This document shows, one piece after another, positions 15,583 through 23,590 of a stretch of DNA of 40,746 nt (positions are counted from its first letter, which is position 1; each line of letters begins with the position of its first letter). A program made the position numbers and the translations under genes. Source of the stretch: Kofleriaceae bacterium (GTDB lineage Bacteria; Myxococcota_A; Polyangia; Haliangiales; Haliangiaceae); the NCBI GenBank assembly GCA_025357755.1, contig JANXOP010000069.1:1-40746 (forward strand). The letters run 5' to 3'. The notes beneath the pieces were generated by a model. It was not told the origin of the DNA and did no database searches. It saw only the letters and a list, made by a program, of their open reading frames with translations.

Positions 15583-16482
15583 TCATCGTGTCTCGGCCGC
15601 GATGATGTGGAGCTTGTGATGTTCGGTGATCTTCGAGTACTCCACGACGAACAGGCGCTTGCCGGCCGGATCGTAGGCGACGCCGCGCGCTTGTTCGTAG
15701 CCCCTCGCGAGCGTGGTCACGCTGCCATCCTTGGCGATCCGGGAGACCGTCCCCGTGCGGCCACCAGTCACGAACGAACCATCGGGCAGGGCGACGAGCA
15801 GATCGGTGCTCGGCAGGTCCTTCGCGAGCGTGGTGATGGTCGTGCCCTTCAACGCGACGATGCTGTTCGAGGTTTGATCAGCGACGAAGATGCCCTCGGC
15901 GGTCACGGCGACCCCGACGGGCTTGCCGAGGCCGGGCAGCGGCAGCGGCGTTTCGCCCTGGACGAGATCGAGCTTCGCGAGCGCGCCCTTGCGCTCGTCG
16001 CGGTCACCCGCCATGTGGCCTTCACCGGTGAAGTAGACGTCGTAGAGCGTGCCGTCGGGACCCGTCGCGATGCCGACGCGCAGGCGTTTCGGATCGAGGT
16101 TTGGCACCGGCGTGACCGTACCCTTGTCGATCACGAGCACCGCGCCGTCCTTGCCGAAGCCGAACGACGTGACGACGAACGCGCCGTTCTTGGTGCGTAC
16201 GATGCCGCCGAGCGAGAGCTTGCCCTCGAGCTTCGCGATCGACGTGAAGCCTTCTGCGGCGGTCCAGCGTAGAAAGTCGCCGTGCGTCGTGTCGGCGAGA
16301 TAGAGCGCACCCTCGGCCGCATCCCAGTACAGGCCATTCGTATCGCCCGGTAGCGCGATCACATCCGGTGATGCGACGGGAGCTGGCGCTGCGACCAGCG
16401 CTGGCGCTGGCGAGCTACCACAGGCACCACATGCAGCGAGGACGAGCAGAGCCGCGACCGTTCGCGAGGCCAGATGTGACAT
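15583..16482 (-). CDS. Lipoprotein with NHL/SMP-30-like beta-propeller
   Basis: A 299-residue predicted lipoprotein. The N-terminus MSHLASRTVAALLVLAACGA carries a signal peptide with lipobox LAAC, so it should be lipid-anchored after cleavage. The rest repeats short propeller-blade phrases: DTNGLYWDAAEGALYLADTT, GIVRTKNGAFVVTSFG, GIATGPDGTLYDVYFTGEG, GVAVTAEGIFVADQTSNS, LLVALPDGSFVTGGRTG and GVAYDPAGKRLFVVEY. This is the pattern of SMP-30/NHL beta-propellers, found both in lactonases and in binding proteins; I see no basis to claim enzymatic activity. It converges on mutS2 with a 3-bp gap and lies 30 bp downstream of the exported TPR genes, so it is probably the last gene of that operon. Confidence 0.85.
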   Translation of the reverse strand: MSHLASRTVAALLVLAACGACGSSPAPALVAAPAPVASPDVIALPGDTNGLYWDAAEGALYLADTTHGDFLRWTAAEGFTSIAKLEGKLSLGGIVRTKNGAFVVTSFGFGKDGAVLVIDKGTVTPVPNLDPKRLRVGIATGPDGTLYDVYFTGEGHMAGDRDERKGALAKLDLVQGETPLPLPGLGKPVGVAVTAEGIFVADQTSNSIVALKGTTITTLAKDLPSTDLLVALPDGSFVTGGRTGTVSRIAKDGSVTTLARGYEQARGVAYDPAGKRLFVVEYSKITEHHKLHIIAAETR

Positions 16483-16512
16483 CGCGAGGACTGTAACAAC
16501 TTTGCCGAGCGG

Positions 16513-17775
16513 CTACGGTGCGACCACGTAGAACGAGAGCTGGTAGTAAGTGTCCTTCTCTTTCGGGGCCGGCAGCGCGAGCTTTGCGCTTGCGACCTCG
16601 AGGCAGGTCCGTGCGGCGTCCTGGACCGGCTTGGTGGCTGCATCGAGATCGTGGTCGAGCGTCACCTTCAGGCCGCTGGCCGGCACGTTGTACCGAGGTC
16701 GCTCGCGATCCGATTCCGGCGTGCGCGGGCCGGCCTTGATGATCGAGACCGCGTACGTGAGCCCGGGTTGCTTCGCGAGGCACGCGCGGAGTTGCGGCAT
16801 CGCCTTCTGCACGACCGGCACGAGCGGGGCGGTCTCGACGAGCGACGTGCTCTGCGGCGTACGGTAGAGGGTCCGCGGAAACGCCATTGCGGCAAATGCC
16901 TTGACGTGCTCCTCGGCGCGCCGCCGCCACGGGCTCGTCGGTGCGGTCTTCAAGAAGTGCCGAAAATACAAGAGCGCGAGCTCGGGCCGGGCCTGCTCGC
17001 GATCGAGCGTAGGCGTGGTGCCGTACGCGAGGCCGAGCATGTACTGGTCTTCGCCGGCACGCAGCCAGGGATACGTCGGGTTGACGATCAGGCTGAACGC
17101 CGAATCGAACTGGATCGCTTTGCGCGCCTCTTCATCGGCTGCCGTCGACTTGCGCGCGCGATCGTAGGCCAGCGCGAGCAACCAGTGGATCGTGCCCTCC
17201 GTGCCATCGCGCGCTTCGAGCGCGGCGGTCAACGCATCGACCGCTTCGTCGAGCTTGCCGAGTGCGATCCGGACCTCGCCGAGCCGCATCCATTGCTCGC
17301 CGTGGGACGCGACGGTCACCGCGTGGAGGAGCGTGCGTTCCGCGTCTGCGTACCGGCCGGCGCGGCCCTGGCAGACGCCGAGTTGGAGCTCGACCGCATC
17401 CCGCTCGTTGGCTTCGAGAGTCGCCACGTTCGCGAGCTCGAGATCCGCAGCACACTTCGCCCAGTCTCCGAGGAGGAGGTACGCGAGGCCGCGCGCGGCA
17501 TGCGCGTGATAGTCGCCGGGCAGTCGGCCGACGGCCTCGTCGAGCTTGGGGAGCGCGGCGCTCGCCGAATCCTTAGTACGATCGTCGAGCATGCGCTTCG
17601 CGTCGCGCACGAGCTCGTCGTAGGGCTTGCGCTCCGGATCGAGCGCGGCTTCCCACAGGGCGGAGTGGCTCGCTTGCTCCTTGTCCGCATCCTTCGGTGG
17701 CGCGGGATAGCGCTTGCTCTGCGCGAAGGCGGAGCTCGCGCACAGGAGGATGATCAGTGCGTGAATTCGAGCCAC
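16513..17775 (-). CDS. Exported TPR protein with a C-terminal Cys-containing domain
   Basis: A 420-residue protein starting at a GTG (17775) that overlaps the end of the preceding gene by 22 bp. MARIHALIILLCASSAFAQS is a clear signal peptide. Residues about 60-260 are TPR-like helical pairs (HAHAARGLAYLLLGDWAKCA, VELQLGVCQGRAGRYADAER, LALAYDRARKSTAADEEARK). The last 110 residues form a separate domain with two cysteines (MPQLRACLAKQPG and AARTCLEVASAKLALPAP), whose layout recalls the C-terminal domain of AgmX-type myxobacterial proteins; this is a pattern resemblance only. It should sit in the periplasm or outer envelope as a scaffold. The function is unknown. Confidence 0.82.
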   Translation of the reverse strand: MARIHALIILLCASSAFAQSKRYPAPPKDADKEQASHSALWEAALDPERKPYDELVRDAKRMLDDRTKDSASAALPKLDEAVGRLPGDYHAHAARGLAYLLLGDWAKCAADLELANVATLEANERDAVELQLGVCQGRAGRYADAERTLLHAVTVASHGEQWMRLGEVRIALGKLDEAVDALTAALEARDGTEGTIHWLLALAYDRARKSTAADEEARKAIQFDSAFSLIVNPTYPWLRAGEDQYMLGLAYGTTPTLDREQARPELALLYFRHFLKTAPTSPWRRRAEEHVKAFAAMAFPRTLYRTPQSTSLVETAPLVPVVQKAMPQLRACLAKQPGLTYAVSIIKAGPRTPESDRERPRYNVPASGLKVTLDHDLDAATKPVQDAARTCLEVASAKLALPAPKEKDTYYQLSFYVVAP

Positions 17776-18788
17776 GGATTCTCGATGTTGACGGCCTTGC
17801 GCGTCTGTACCTTCAAGAGCGCGTCGAGGTGCACCTTCGCGCGCGGCTGGAATTCAGGATGCGCGCCGGACTTGATGTACTGCTTCCAGAACTCGATCGC
17901 CGAATCGGTCATTCCGAACGCTTCGTACGTCAGCCCGTAGTAGTAAAACTCCTCACCGCGCGGCACGAAGAACGTGATGCCGATCTGGATCCGCTTGTGG
18001 AACTCGCCCATCGCTTGTTCGCCTTGCGCGATGATCACGTCCTTCGCCTGGCTGCCGCGTTCGTCGCGATCGAGGGCGACCGCGAGGCCATAGATGGTCT
18101 CGGTGTTGCGGTTGGAGCGCAGCGCCTGGTGATACGTGTCGATCGCGTCATCGAGCCGACCGATCATCATGTAGGTCTCGGCGAGGTTCGACAGCACCGT
18201 CTCGTCGGCGAGATCGGTGCGCGAGAGGATCTTCTCGTAGTCCTTCACCGCGAGCTCGAGCTCTGGCTTGGTCGCGAGCCGGGTGTGCAGCACCGCGCGA
18301 TGAAACAGGAGATTGAAGTCGCTGCCGATGCCGTTGTCGCGCTCGACGCCGAGCCGCGGATCGAGCGGCGCGCGCTGTTCGAACGCGTCCCACGCGGCGA
18401 TCACCTCTTGCGCGTGCTTCGTATCGAACCCGTTGACGTCGTCTCGCGGGCACAGCGGCGACGGCGTCACGAACTGGTTTCGAGTGCAGTCGAGATAGAA
18501 CGCGTAGAGCAAGCGACCGAGGCGATAGTACGGCTCTGGCGAATCGGGCTTCGCGCTCGCGGCGTTCTGGTAGGAGAGCGCGGCGTGTGTGACGAGCTGG
18601 CGGATCGTCGCGGGCGACACCGAGGCCGAGGTTGCTTGCAACGCGAGCTCGTCGCCACTCTTCATCTCGCTCTCGTAGATGTCTTGCTGGACATCCGGCG
18701 AGCCTTGCTCGATCGCATGCTTCCAGAGGTCCGCGTGCGCGGTCGTCGTGAGGATCGTGACGAGGAGGAAGAACGCGCGGGACATCAT
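17754..18788 (-). CDS. Exported TPR protein
   Basis: A 344-residue protein with a signal peptide (MMSRAFFLLVTILTTTAHAD) and TPR-like repeats through the body: AALSYQNAASAKPDSPEPYY, LSNLAETYMMIGRLDDAIDT, YHQALRSNRNTETIYGLAVA and YYYGLTYEAFGMTDSAIEFW. Its start forms an ATGA overlap with the TPR gene before it (18785-18788), and its end overlaps the TPR gene after it. It shares no obvious enzyme motif. Coupled synthesis of three exported TPR proteins suggests subunits of one envelope complex. A segment with two cysteines (YLDCTRNQF and PSPLCPRDD) could form a disulfide. The function is unknown. Confidence 0.84.
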   Translation of the reverse strand: MMSRAFFLLVTILTTTAHADLWKHAIEQGSPDVQQDIYESEMKSGDELALQATSASVSPATIRQLVTHAALSYQNAASAKPDSPEPYYRLGRLLYAFYLDCTRNQFVTPSPLCPRDDVNGFDTKHAQEVIAAWDAFEQRAPLDPRLGVERDNGIGSDFNLLFHRAVLHTRLATKPELELAVKDYEKILSRTDLADETVLSNLAETYMMIGRLDDAIDTYHQALRSNRNTETIYGLAVALDRDERGSQAKDVIIAQGEQAMGEFHKRIQIGITFFVPRGEEFYYYGLTYEAFGMTDSAIEFWKQYIKSGAHPEFQPRAKVHLDALLKVQTRKAVNIENPWLEFTH

Positions 18789-19858
18789 GGGTGGCGATGC
18801 CTTCGCTGGTACGGGAACGGCGGCACGGCAGGGAGCATCGTCGCACTCGCGGCGGGCGCTCCCGAGCTGGGTCGCTTATCGATCGCCGTGATGTGCTCGA
18901 GCGCGCGTCGCGCATACGCTCCGTGGCCGGCGGCATAGAGCGCCCACTCGGTGCGTGCATCGGCGTAGTTGTCGGTCGCTTCCAGCAAGAGCGCCCGATA
19001 GTACTGCTGGTCCTCGGCCGGCGAGAAGCGGAACGCCGCGATCGCCGCCGCCACCATCACCCCCCACTGCTCCTGGAGCCCGGCGCGCAGCCGCTCGAGC
19101 TGCTCGACGGCCGCGCTGCGCTGATCGTCGCGATCATAGGCCACCGCGAGCGCGAATGTGGCGAGTTGATATTCGTTCGAGTAGTACGCGGGCGCGGTCG
19201 GCATCGCATCGGCGAGGACATCGATCGCATCGGTCGTCTGCCCGCGCAGCGCGAGCGCGGTCGACAGGTTCACGAGGATGCGCGCGGTCTCCGGCTGGCC
19301 CGGCACGATCGGCCCCTGTGCCATGCGGAGGTAGCGCGCGGCATCGTCGAGCTGGCCGAGCCGCAAGTAGATCGCGCCGAGCCTCCCGGTGGTGTCCGCA
19401 CCCGCCTTTTCAGGCCCGACAAGATCGATCACCGCGTGCAGCGCATCCATCGCTTCGCGGGTCTTACCGATCGCGTCGGCGGCCTGCGCGTAGAGCTTCA
19501 AGACCTCGAGCCGATCGGGCGCGAGCCGGCGCGCGTAGCGCAACATGCCGAACACCTCGCGATACAGCTTCTGCCGACCTTGCCCGGTCGGATCGTAGTC
19601 GGTGATGAAGTTCGTCTCGCCGCGACCGATCGCGGCGCCCGCCTTCGCGAGGATGTCGTCGATCTCGGCCTTGTGCGGCTCGGTCACGTCGCGCCAGAAG
19701 TCCGTCACCACGGGGGGCGGTTCGAGGTCCTCGACGTCGGGCATCCGATCGGCCGACGCCGGACGGCCAAGCAAGATGCCGAGCAACATGCCGGGCACGA
19801 TGCCGAGGAGGACCCGCTTCACCACCCGATTATGCAGGCCAGGGTGCATACGCGCCAT
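18785..19858 (-). CDS. Exported TPR protein, first gene of a TPR operon
   Basis: The product is 357 residues if started at 19858 (MARMHPGLHNRVVKRVLLGI), or 354 from the ATG at 19849. Either gives a signal peptide or membrane helix ending near GRPASADRMPD. The frame is open further, to 19963, but that part is Gly/Pro/Ser-rich, lacks helix potential and covers an inverted repeat, so I treat it as leader. TPR-like units include YARRLAPDRLEVLKLYAQAA, LGAIYLRLGQLDDAARYLRM and LVNLSTALALRGQTTDAIDV. The C-terminal tail is Pro/Ala-rich and ends in RRHRHP. The gene heads a run of three coupled TPR genes plus a propeller lipoprotein. The function is unknown. Confidence 0.8.
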   Translation of the reverse strand: MARMHPGLHNRVVKRVLLGIVPGMLLGILLGRPASADRMPDVEDLEPPPVVTDFWRDVTEPHKAEIDDILAKAGAAIGRGETNFITDYDPTGQGRQKLYREVFGMLRYARRLAPDRLEVLKLYAQAADAIGKTREAMDALHAVIDLVGPEKAGADTTGRLGAIYLRLGQLDDAARYLRMAQGPIVPGQPETARILVNLSTALALRGQTTDAIDVLADAMPTAPAYYSNEYQLATFALAVAYDRDDQRSAAVEQLERLRAGLQEQWGVMVAAAIAAFRFSPAEDQQYYRALLLEATDNYADARTEWALYAAGHGAYARRALEHITAIDKRPSSGAPAASATMLPAVPPFPYQRRHRHP

Positions 19859-19875
19859 CGCAGGTGACGGGGGGA

Positions 19876-19930
19876 AAGGGCCCCGATCGAGGTGGGACTC
19901 GGATGCCCCTGAACCCGAGATCGGGCCCTT
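19876..19930. promoter_or_regulatory. Long inverted repeat in a divergent intergenic region
   Basis: AAGGGCCCCGATC (19876-19888) and GATCGGGCCCTT (19919-19930) are reverse complements apart from one extra C, giving a 12-bp stem around a 30-base loop that contains smaller self-complementary pieces. The element lies in the 138-bp gap between the TPR operon (start 19858) and the TPR-MshEN gene (start 19997). It may be an operator, a leader hairpin of the TPR mRNA, or a terminator-like structure; no T-run is present. Confidence 0.5.
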
Positions 19931-19996
19931 ACGGTCGCCTTTACGCTCGCTTGAAGGGTCCAACCAGGTGGCCCATCCCTTGCTGTTGTTCCGACC

Positions 19997-20749
19997 GTGG
20001 ACCGAGCAGTACTAGCCACAGCAAACGAGCTGTTCGAGGCTCGCCACTATCCCGGCGTGCTCGCACTCGTCGACGATGCGTTGCAGACCGAGCCCGAGAG
20101 CGTGCCGCTCCTCCTTCTCAGGGCTCGCGCGCGGTTCGCGCTTCGCCGTGACCTCGAGGCGCAGGCCGATCTACGTGACATCATCGTCCTCGATCCCCAG
20201 TGCGCGAGCGCGTATCGCCTGCTCGGCGAGCTCGCCGCGCGCCGCGACGAATACGACTCTGCCGCGATCTTCTTCCGAGAGACGCTGCGGCTTTCGCCCG
20301 GCGACCCCGACGTGGTGGACTGGCTCGCGATCGTGTCGCCGTCCGTCGGCGTCGGCCGGATCGCGCGCGGCACCCGGTCGCCCGAGCCGATGCTCGAGCT
20401 CGGCGAGGATGACATCGAAGAGCTCGACGCCGAGAACGATGCAGCCGAGACCCTGCTCGCGCGTGGTTCGAATCGCGTACTCGGTGTCGGCACCGAACCC
20501 GAGGCCAAGGCGTTCTCCGCGAAGGTCCGCCCGTACCCGCGCAGCCCAGTGCCGGAGCCACCCGGATTCGGCGATTATCTGGTGAGCTCCGGTATCCTGA
20601 CGCGCGAGCGCCTGCGGGCGGCGCAGGCCTACCAGCGTTCGATGAAGGTCCAGCTCTCGACCGCGATCGTGACCCTCGGGCTCGCGACACCGCAGCGGAT
20701 CGAATGGGCCGCCGTCGCGCATCAATCCGACCTCGCCCGGCAGCGGTAG
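19997..20749 (+). CDS. TPR protein with C-terminal MshEN-like domain
   Basis: A 250-residue protein starting at GTG, with no signal peptide, so cytoplasmic. Residues about 1-110 are TPR-like (ANELFEARHYPGVLALVDDA, RARARFALRRDLEAQADLRD, AYRLLGELAARRDEYDSAAI). An acidic linker follows (ELGEDDIEELDAENDAAETL). Residues about 190-245 match the MshEN/GspE N-terminal domain: FGDYLVSSGILTRERLRAAQ, then QLSTAIVTLGLATPQRIEWA and AVAHQ, the two-part LGxxL...G...L...Q layout. In some relatives this domain binds c-di-GMP; here the Arg normally before the first LG is not conserved, so binding is uncertain. It is divergent from the exported TPR operon and may connect it to c-di-GMP signalling. Confidence 0.78.
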   Translation: MDRAVLATANELFEARHYPGVLALVDDALQTEPESVPLLLLRARARFALRRDLEAQADLRDIIVLDPQCASAYRLLGELAARRDEYDSAAIFFRETLRLSPGDPDVVDWLAIVSPSVGVGRIARGTRSPEPMLELGEDDIEELDAENDAAETLLARGSNRVLGVGTEPEAKAFSAKVRPYPRSPVPEPPGFGDYLVSSGILTRERLRAAQAYQRSMKVQLSTAIVTLGLATPQRIEWAAVAHQSDLARQR

Positions 20750-20777
20750 GCCGCCGCCGCGTAGTACGCTCGGCCTC

Positions 20778-22847
20778 GTGCGAAGGGTGTTAGTCGCGAC
20801 GCTGGCGGCGGTTTGTTCGTGGCCTGCCCTCGCGCACGCCGACGAGCCCGTGGTCGATCCGGCGGACCTGCCGCCGTTGCCCGAGCCTGCGGAAGACGAG
20901 AGCTCGAATGCTGCGATCCTCGCGGCGGTCAGCGCCGAAGAAGATGTCGTCGTCGGTGCCGCGAAGCGCGAGCAGACGCTCGGCAACGTGGCCTCGGCGG
21001 TCACCGTCGTCACCGCCGATCGCATTCGCCGGTTCGGCTATCGCACCGTGGGTGAGGCGGTCGCGAGCGTCGCGGGTGCGTACTTCGAGGACACTCGCAT
21101 CGTCTCGACGATCGGCTTTCGCGGCATCAACATCCTCGGCGATTTCAACACACGCGTGCTCGTGCTCGTCGACGGCGCGACCGTCAACGAAGGCTGGGGC
21201 TCGTTCGCCGGCGTCGGCTACGGCGACCTCGTCGCGATCGACGACATCGCGCGCATCGAGGTCATCCGCGGCCCCGTGTCCTCGGTGTACGGCACGAACG
21301 CGTTCTTCGGCATCATCAACATCGTCACGCGAGGCGCGACCGAGAGTCCGCATGCGTGGGGGCGGATCGCGGTCAACTCGATCAACGGCTTCACCGCCGC
21401 CGCTGGCTTCGCGCAGGGCACGGTGCACCAGCAGATCCGCGGCACGGTCCGCGCGATGACCCGGTTCCCCGAAACCCTCTCGGTCCCGGATGTCGGCGAC
21501 AACCTCAAGGGCGATGGCTCGAACGTGTTCGCGGGCTCGCTCGCGGGCTCGTACAACGGCACGTTCGCACAGGTCCGCGCGTATCGGTTTCGGCGCGATT
21601 CTCCGTTCGCGCCGTACAACGGCGACCCCGCGGTCACGCCGCCGTACAACGAGTACAACTCGCAGCTACTCGTCGAGGGTGGCCACACGGAGGAGCTCTC
21701 GAAGCGGCTCACCGTCGTCGGCCGCGCCTACGCGAACGTCTACGAGTTCTACGATCACATCCTCCAGTACCAGGCCAAGCCATTCGACGATTACGGCGAT
21801 ACGAAGACGTTCGGGCTCGAGCTGCGTGGCCGCTACGAAGCGATTCCCGAGTACCTCGGCATCACGGCCGGCACCGAGGGTAACTTCAACCGCACCAAGA
21901 GCCGGTCGTTCACGGTTGGCGGCAGCGACGAGGTCGTCGTTCCGAAAGACATCAACATCGAGGGTGTCTACACCGAGCTCGATGGCAACCTCGCGTCGTG
22001 GCTCGGCTACACCGTCGGCGCTCGTTACGATCGCAACTCGGTGATCGACACGCGCCTGTCGCCGCGCGCCGCGCTGTTCATCTCCAAACCCGAGAAGTAC
22101 GGCGTGAAGTTTCTGTACGCCGAAGGCTTCCGCAACCCGAGCGCGTACGAAGCGTTCTTCCACGACGACGTCACGTTCGCGGCGCCGCAGCACCTCACCT
22201 CCGAGACGATTCGCTCGTTCGAGCTCGTCGGCTGGGCCAAGCCGATCGGTGGCTTGTCGACGCGGATCTCTGCCTACTACTGGGATGCGCGTGGCATCGT
22301 CGAGCAGCTCCCACTCGCGAACCCGATGCCGGGCCAGGAGAATCTGATCGCGTTCCAGAACGTCGGTCGCATCATCACCGCCGGTGTCGAAGCCGAAGCG
22401 AGCTATCGCAACTCGTCGGGTTGGTACGGCTTCGCCGGTGGCGCGTACTCGCACGTCGGTAGCGCCGAGGGCGATGGCGCGCTCACGTACCACGTCGTCA
22501 ATGCGCCGTCCGTCACCGCCGCGGGTGGCATCTCGACCCCGAAGATCTATGGCGTCGGGCATCTCTCGGCCGAGCTCGCGTATATCGCCGAGCGGCTCAC
22601 GCGCGCCGCGATGGATGGCATGGCCTCCGAATCGTCACCGGCGTGGTTCGGCCTCAATGCGGTCATCTACGTCCCCGACATCCGTGGCTTCGATCTCACC
22701 GGCGGCGTGCGCAACATCATCGGCACGCGCGACTTGATGCCGGCACCCGCCGACTACGATCGCTACATGTCGCCGAACACCGTCACGATCCCTCGGATTC
22801 CCGGCGAGGGTCGCGAGATATTCTTGAAGCTTGGCTATGCGTACTAG
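20778..22847 (+). CDS. TonB-dependent outer-membrane receptor
   Basis: A 689-residue receptor starting at GTG with signal peptide MRRVLVATLAAVCSWPALAHA. A TonB-box-like stretch (EDVVVGAAKREQTL) precedes the plug domain (residues about 60-175: AVTVVTADRIRRFGYRTVGE, GFRGINILGDFNTRVLVLVD, IARIEVIRGPVSSVYGTNAF). The barrel shows repeated strands and ends LKLGYAY, an aromatic C-terminus suited to barrel insertion. This class imports siderophores, cobalamin or other ligands using TonB energy, but neither the sequence nor the neighbours identify the ligand; no tonB/exbB/exbD genes are in view. It begins 28 bp after the TPR-MshEN gene, so the two may be co-transcribed. Its TAG stop shares the sequence CTAG with the opposing gene's stop. 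Confidence 0.93.
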   Translation: MRRVLVATLAAVCSWPALAHADEPVVDPADLPPLPEPAEDESSNAAILAAVSAEEDVVVGAAKREQTLGNVASAVTVVTADRIRRFGYRTVGEAVASVAGAYFEDTRIVSTIGFRGINILGDFNTRVLVLVDGATVNEGWGSFAGVGYGDLVAIDDIARIEVIRGPVSSVYGTNAFFGIINIVTRGATESPHAWGRIAVNSINGFTAAAGFAQGTVHQQIRGTVRAMTRFPETLSVPDVGDNLKGDGSNVFAGSLAGSYNGTFAQVRAYRFRRDSPFAPYNGDPAVTPPYNEYNSQLLVEGGHTEELSKRLTVVGRAYANVYEFYDHILQYQAKPFDDYGDTKTFGLELRGRYEAIPEYLGITAGTEGNFNRTKSRSFTVGGSDEVVVPKDINIEGVYTELDGNLASWLGYTVGARYDRNSVIDTRLSPRAALFISKPEKYGVKFLYAEGFRNPSAYEAFFHDDVTFAAPQHLTSETIRSFELVGWAKPIGGLSTRISAYYWDARGIVEQLPLANPMPGQENLIAFQNVGRIITAGVEAEASYRNSSGWYGFAGGAYSHVGSAEGDGALTYHVVNAPSVTAAGGISTPKIYGVGHLSAELAYIAERLTRAAMDGMASESSPAWFGLNAVIYVPDIRGFDLTGGVRNIIGTRDLMPAPADYDRYMSPNTVTIPRIPGEGREIFLKLGYAY

Positions 22848-23590
22848 CGCGTGAGCGTGCCGGGAGCCACCGTGATCTCGACGCTCGGATCCACACCGCC
22901 ATAGAGCCGGAGCTCGCGGCGCTGGCCGAGGAAGGACACCTCGAGGTCATCGCTCGGGCTCGGGTTCGCCTTCCACGCCGCGATCACGCGCTCGGCCTCG
23001 GCGCTGACCCGGCCATCGGCATGGACCGGATAGACCTCGCCGCCGAGCTCGACCGCGAGGCCTTCCGGACAGGAGTCGTCGAGCGGCGTGTTCACCGTGA
23101 GCCTGGTCTCGGCGCTGATCTCCTCGCGCGGGATAAAGATCAACGGCAGCGTGAGCAGGGCATCGAGCGCGAAGTAGCCGCCGTAGAGATACCCGTCCGG
23201 CTTGGCCTGCGACGCGCTGAGCAAGCCGAGGGCACCGAGCGTCCCCTCGACGAGCACCGCGATGATCGTGGCCTTCTTCCAGCGCGAGCCGTAGCGATAG
23301 GCATGGCTGACGAGCTGGTTCTGACCGGTCTGCGTGCGCGCGCACGCGAACGCGAACGGCAGCTCGGCACCGCGGACGGCAGGCGCGCCATTCACGCCGG
23401 GCGTCATCTGATAGGCCGGCGCGATCGGCATGCTCACGATCAGGTGCTCGGTGAATCCCGGCTGCGGCACGCTGACCGCGTGGATGTCTTCATCGAGCGA
23501 GCGTTGCGTCCCCGTGCCTTGCACGATCAACCACGACGTCGCGCACCCCGAGAGCTGGGCCGCGAGCGCGAGCGCGAGCAATGGCTTCAT
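22844..23590 (-). CDS. Putative lipoprotein of unknown function
   Basis: A 248-residue protein starting MKPLLALALAAQLSGCATSW, a signal peptide with lipobox LSGC. A central hydrophobic pair (ATIIAVLVEGTLGALGLLSA and YFALDALLTLPLIFIP) suggests two membrane-embedded or membrane-associated helices. The C-terminal part looks like a small beta domain (AVELGGEVYPVHADGRVSAE, DLEVSFLGQRRELRLYGGVD). No family is recognised. Its ATG overlaps the stop of the YXWGXW-repeat gene upstream (ATGA, 23587-23590), so the two are probably made together. The frame is open upstream to 24163, but that extension is antisense-type sequence. Confidence 0.78.
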   Translation of the reverse strand: MKPLLALALAAQLSGCATSWLIVQGTGTQRSLDEDIHAVSVPQPGFTEHLIVSMPIAPAYQMTPGVNGAPAVRGAELPFAFACARTQTGQNQLVSHAYRYGSRWKKATIIAVLVEGTLGALGLLSASQAKPDGYLYGGYFALDALLTLPLIFIPREEISAETRLTVNTPLDDSCPEGLAVELGGEVYPVHADGRVSAEAERVIAAWKANPSPSDDLEVSFLGQRRELRLYGGVDPSVEITVAPGTLTR

